From Dolomedes plantarius (taxonomy: Eukaryota; Arthropoda; Arachnida; Araneae; Dolomedidae): DNA of 64,000 nucleotides. Of the stretch, positions 60,617 through 64,000 are shown piece by piece. The notes under the pieces are model-generated. The model saw only the letters and a list, made by a program, of their open reading frames with translations, ran no database searches and was not told where the DNA came from. The stretch's first letter is position 1. Every line of letters begins with the position of its first letter. The translations under genes were made by a program, and so were the position numbers. Location: positions 196,889,460 through 196,953,459 of the forward strand of contig OU015492.1 in assembly GCA_907164885.2 (NCBI GenBank). The letters are read 5' to 3'.

Positions 60617-60835
60617 TTTTTGGGCGCTTGGCCCGGGATATTTGAGCAAGAAATTTAAGTACGTGAGCTGGATACAGCAGTGAAAACGAGACGCTAAGCT
60701 TCGCTTTGTTGTGGAGCTAGGACGGAACTGTGAAAGTGAAAAAGACTGTTGTGACGAGATATTACTACGCTCGTGAAAGTGGATTATTCTTCTGCGACGC
60801 CGGAATTAAATTTGAGCGTATCTTTATAATTAAAT
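60617..60835 (+). promoter_or_regulatory. leader / primer-binding region of the LTR element
   Basis: TGGGCGCTTGGCCCGGGATA follows the LTR at the place where gypsy-type elements carry the tRNA primer-binding site. The matching tRNA could not be identified. The rest is an untranslated leader without long frames. Confidence 0.4.
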
Positions 60836-62572
60836 ATGAAAACACTGGAAGACTGTCCTCAGATTTTGAAAAATGTGAAGTCATTTCCATTTAGAGACAT
60901 AAAACTTGTTTATCGCATAATATTTGAAGACGAAGGTGATAGGACGAACCGCAAAATATTAATGTCTTTTCGTGGACTAAATTATGAAAATGAAAATTAT
61001 GCAAGTTTAAAGAGGAAAACTGAATATGTTTCTTCCAATTTTTCCACAAGTGATTTAATTACTGTATGCAATATATTGAGCTTGGATAATAAGGATAGCA
61101 AACCAGAACTGGTTAAGAGAATTGTCATTAATTTGAATGATATAAATATTTTGCAACAGAATGTTATTGTTGATGATGATGATTATGATGATGAGGAGGA
61201 CAGATTAAGTGAAAGGGAAAATAGTAATAGTGTACAAATAAACAATTCTTCTGCCATTAGCGCAATTAACAGACCCATGATAAATTTTAACGATGTAGAA
61301 GCCATAGTTAAACCTTTTGACGGTTCATCATCTATGACCGTTCGTAAATGGATTGATGAGTTTGAAGATATGTCGGATTTGTTCACACTATCTGACTTGC
61401 AGAAATTTATTTTCGCTAAGAGATTGATCTGTGGGAGAGCAAAATTGTTTCTTGACAGCAAAAAGAATGTCAAAACGTGGTCGACAATTAGACAGACGCT
61501 CGTTAAAGAATTCGCCGAGGAGACGAATTCAGCCATTGATTCAGCCATTGAACCAGTCATTGATTATTATTTTACGATGAAGGAAATCGCGTCGCATGGA
61601 AGTATTGAAGATAGTGCAATTATACAATATATTATAAATGGAATTGGTGATTTAGATGTAAACAAACACATTTTATACGGATGCTGAGACATACATGAAT
61701 TTAGAGACAAACCAAAAGTATATGAGAAAATTAAAGATAATAGTCGGAGAAAGGAAGTGAAAAAAGATTTTAAAGCTGGATTTAAAAATGTAGTGACGCA
61801 AGAAATTATTAGAGACACAAAGTTTTTAAATGAGAAACCAAAAACATATTTGAATAGAAATCGGAAGTATACACAACCTTTTGCTAACACACGCCAGAGA
61901 AGAGATTCGAACTTTAAAATTATCTGCTACAATTGCAATGAGGAAGGGCATAAATCATCTGGTTGTAAATATAAAGACAATGGATTGCGGTATTTTTTAT
62001 GTGACGAGTTCAGGCACAAGGCAAATCTATGTCCTCAAAAGAAGGTAAATAAAGTTACGATTTCACATCATCGTCCTAATAGAATTCAGAAAAGTGTCGA
62101 AGTTTTGGGAAAACAAGTAGATGCTATTTGGGACACCGGAAGTGAAATTACAATAGTAAATCAAGAAGCTTATGTTAATCTGGGATCCCCAAAACTAACC
62201 CAGAATAAAGTAAAGTTACTGGGAATCAGTTCAGATCAAATTTCTCCTTTAGGTTATTTTAATGCTAATATAATAGTTGGTGATTATTCTGTGTATGCTG
62301 ATATTTATGTTTTAAGTAGTAATTTGTGTAACAAAATGATTATTGGAATGGATGTAATGTCTCAATTTGATTTTTCCATGAGTAACCAAGGTGTGAATAT
62401 AACGGGTTTGCGTAAGAATTTTCAGGTTAATTATATTTGTATTGCACGTAGTAAAGTAAATGATAATGAAATATCTCCGGAACCTAAACCCGGAATGAGA
62501 TTTATAACAAACATTAAACAAGTAGTTTACCCCAGACAACCAGCTGTACCTGAGTGTGAAGGAAAAGAGTAG
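60836..62572 (+). pseudogene. Ty3/gypsy-type gag-protease with a DEK-like N-terminal domain, one in-frame stop
   Basis: One frame of 578 codons, interrupted only by TGA at 61685 (residue 284; probably a former Arg codon). Order of domains: residues about 18-100 resemble the conserved DEK/SAP region (LVYRIIFEDEGD, FRGLNYENENYASLKR, then VCNILSLDNKDSKPELVKRI); an Asp/Glu-rich spacer (115-130); a retrotransposon gag/capsid segment (VKPFDGSSS...VRKWIDEFEDM...LQKFIFAKRL...GRAKLFL, then MKEIASHGSIEDSAIIQYI). A CCHC zinc knuckle follows at residue 364 (CYNCNEEGHKSSGC), then a second knuckle lacking its first Cys (YFLCDEFRHKANLC), and an aspartic protease with DTGSE at residue 433 and IIGMDVM. No reverse transcriptase follows. 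The DEK-like call is from motif pattern and spacing; the gag and protease calls are firm. Confidence 0.8.
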
Positions 62573-63145
62573 AAAGTCGTGAATCACAGAAAATTGAGAT
62601 TTCTATGTTGAATTCAGGCGAAAATGATAGTCCCGTGGAAACAGATATGTTACCATCCGCGACTGAGGTGAAGATGAAAATTGTGATGATAAAAGCAAAT
62701 TAACTGAAAATGAAAGTGGTGTATGTGAAGGAAGAAATATTAGTGGAAGTGGTTTGAATGAATTAGACGATGAAGCAAATAAAACTGTTGGAGTTAATGA
62801 GAGTGATTTTAATGACTTAAATTTTGATAAAGAAGACACGAATCTTGGAAACGAGTGCAGCAATGATCAAGACTCTCAATCCAAACAGGAGAGTGATGTG
62901 ACTGGAAAAGTCTGTGATGTAGAGGAAGTTAAAAATCAAAAAGAATTTGTGGAAACTGCTTTTAAATATAACAAAAATTCAGAAGATTTAACTCTTGAGA
63001 AAAGTGATGTGCCTGACGAAAAAAATGTCGATAGAAGAGAATTAGGAGATCAAGAACTTGCCACAACTTTTAATGATGAAAATGGTACATTTCAGAGCTC
63101 TTTAAATCAAGTGGAACCACAGAAAGTCGAAGGAAAGTTATTGTC
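62573..63145 (+). pseudogene. acidic linker between protease and SART1 segment, frameshifted
   Basis: Continues the coding character of the protease frame through two shifts: frame 1 to about 62662, then frame 3 from 62667, which runs into the SART1 segment without a further break. The translation is rich in Asp, Glu, Asn and Ser, with no recognised domain and no initiator required at 62754 (a TTG there is in frame but need not be a start). It could be the retroelement's own tail, the disordered N-terminal part of SART1, or both. Confidence 0.45.
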
Positions 63146-63780
63146 AGATGATCATTTGAGTAATACTGATGACTGGGTTACAAAACATCAGAAATTACTG
63201 CATGAAAAAGAAAGAGCAGAAAAAAGGGCTAAAAAGTTAGAAGAAATGGATGAAGAGTTCGGTGTTGGTGCATTAGTAGAGGAAGAGTTTCAAAAGAGCA
63301 AGGCTTATACTTCACGACATTTAGAAGGACTTACAGTTGCTCATGATGTTGAAGTTTTCAAGGAAGTAACACCAATTGTTCTAACTTTAAAAGACAAAGA
63401 TGTCCTTGGAGAGGAAGAGGATGTTTTAGCAAATACAAATATTATTGATAGCGAACGCTATTCAAGGAATGTAGAAAATAAAAGAAAGAAACGTGATTAT
63501 CAGACCTATGAAGAACCAGAGTTTGATGAATTTGGAATATTGAAGAAAATGAATATGCTTTCAAAGTATGATGAAGTAATTGATGGTGAGAGGAAGTAAT
63601 TCTTTGAGGTAGATTCTGAAATTACACTATCTTATAATACTAGCAGAGAACAACAATTAGAGTTAATCAGAATTAAATTAAAGCAACAAAATAAGAAGTC
63701 ACTTGAAATGCCTGAACTGAAAGTGGCCAATGAGTACTACACTCCCCCATATATGTATATAAAAATGCATAAAAAGAATA
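63146..63780 (+). pseudogene. SART1: intronless SART1 (tri-snRNP protein) segment with one in-frame stop
   Basis: Strong match to the middle of SART1 (SNU66/hSnu66), a U4/U6.U5 tri-snRNP protein needed for spliceosome assembly. Landmarks in order: EKRAKKLEEMDEEFGVGALV, SRHLEGLTVAHDVEVFKE, LTLKDKDVLGEEEDVLANTN, RYSRNVENKRKK, EPEFDEFG, MLSKYDEVIDGE. After TAA at 63597-63599 the same frame continues with SREQQLELIRIKLKQQ and LKVANEYYTPPYM. Homology covers about 210 residues of a protein of roughly 800 and ends near 63780. The N-terminal RS-like region and the C-terminal half are absent. It is intronless over 630 bp and lies directly downstream of gag-protease in an open linker. Retrocopy or captured segment; host origin of the sequence is near certain. 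Confidence 0.88.
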
Positions 63781-64000
63781 TATTCCAATAAATTTTAAAA
63801 TATTAAAAATATATTTGAAATTAATTTTATCAAATTTTGAGACATAATGGTCAGGTACAGACAAATACGAAGTATCAATTAGTCAGTTATTCTTTTGTAT
63901 CTAAAATTCTTATGTTATGAACTATATACGTAGAAACTTGAATTATTGGCAGTGGTAAATTCGGAGAATTTCTTTTCTTTTTAAATTTTGGTTTCAACCA
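63781..64000. other. AT-rich sequence after the SART1 segment
   Basis: No homology to SART1, no poly(A) tract at the junction, no LTR and no reverse transcriptase before the window ends. Confidence 0.4.

Noticed and set aside
62754..62756. Translation start of a separate SART1-type protein
   Set aside because: The codon is TTG and the same frame is already open upstream to 62667, so it is not evidence for an independent gene start.
61183..62863. Minus-strand frames of 90-125 residues
   Set aside because: Shadows of the gag-protease and linker coding frames on the plus strand.

Overview
The window is AT-rich, intron-bearing animal DNA dominated by transposable elements. The mixture (Tc1, mariner and pogo elements, a piggyBac copy, hAT elements, Helitrons, a Ty3/gypsy-type gag, a tRNA-type SINE, and many TA-rich microsatellites) and the arthropod-like SART1 translation near the right end suggest an arthropod, probably an arachnid. 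That taxonomic call is inference. No bacterial features, CRISPR arrays, rRNA genes or intact tRNA genes were seen.

Layout. 1-6.1 kb holds the 3' end of one ordinary host gene on the + strand. Four exons join in consistent phase through GT-AG introns and end in a stop codon and AATAAA signal. I do not recognise the protein. Its largest intron carries a pogo/Tigger MITE and a hAT element with a clean 8-bp target duplication. 6.6-14.5 kb has a possible lone coding exon, a TTAA-flanked MITE with an expanded TA/TG microsatellite, a Helitron, a 211-bp tandem duplication, an uninterrupted copy of a dispersed repeat R, a long-TIR DNA transposon and a probable solo LTR. 16.8-24.1 kb contains three similar-sized TTAA-flanked MITEs, a hAT MITE rich in ACATCGATGT, and a 3.3-kb satellite with 259-bp monomers and a dimeric higher-order pattern. 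26-34 kb holds a mariner remnant whose 3' end is tandemly amplified, a pogo/Tigger element, GC-richer LTR-like stretches and a decayed Tc1.

36.2-40.8 kb is a second copy of repeat R split by a piggyBac element and then by a Tc1 element; the copy at 10.7-11.1 kb serves as the empty site for both. 41-54 kb holds a 38-bp minisatellite, a second Tc1 family, a long-TIR transposon, a Helitron, a SINE and further MITE copies. 55-58.3 kb holds a GC-richer degenerate repeat region and a second copy of the first Tc1 family. Both Tc1 copies share the same internal stop codon.

59.4-64 kb is the most unusual region. A truncated Tc1 abuts two head-to-head LTRs separated only by a TA run. The right-hand LTR is followed by a gag-protease reading frame whose N-terminus resembles the conserved DEK/SAP region. 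After the protease come a decayed acidic linker and an intronless segment clearly homologous to the spliceosomal protein SART1. This looks like a retroelement carrying or joined to two host-derived nuclear-protein segments. It is broken by stops and frameshifts, and the window ends before any 3' LTR or reverse transcriptase is seen.
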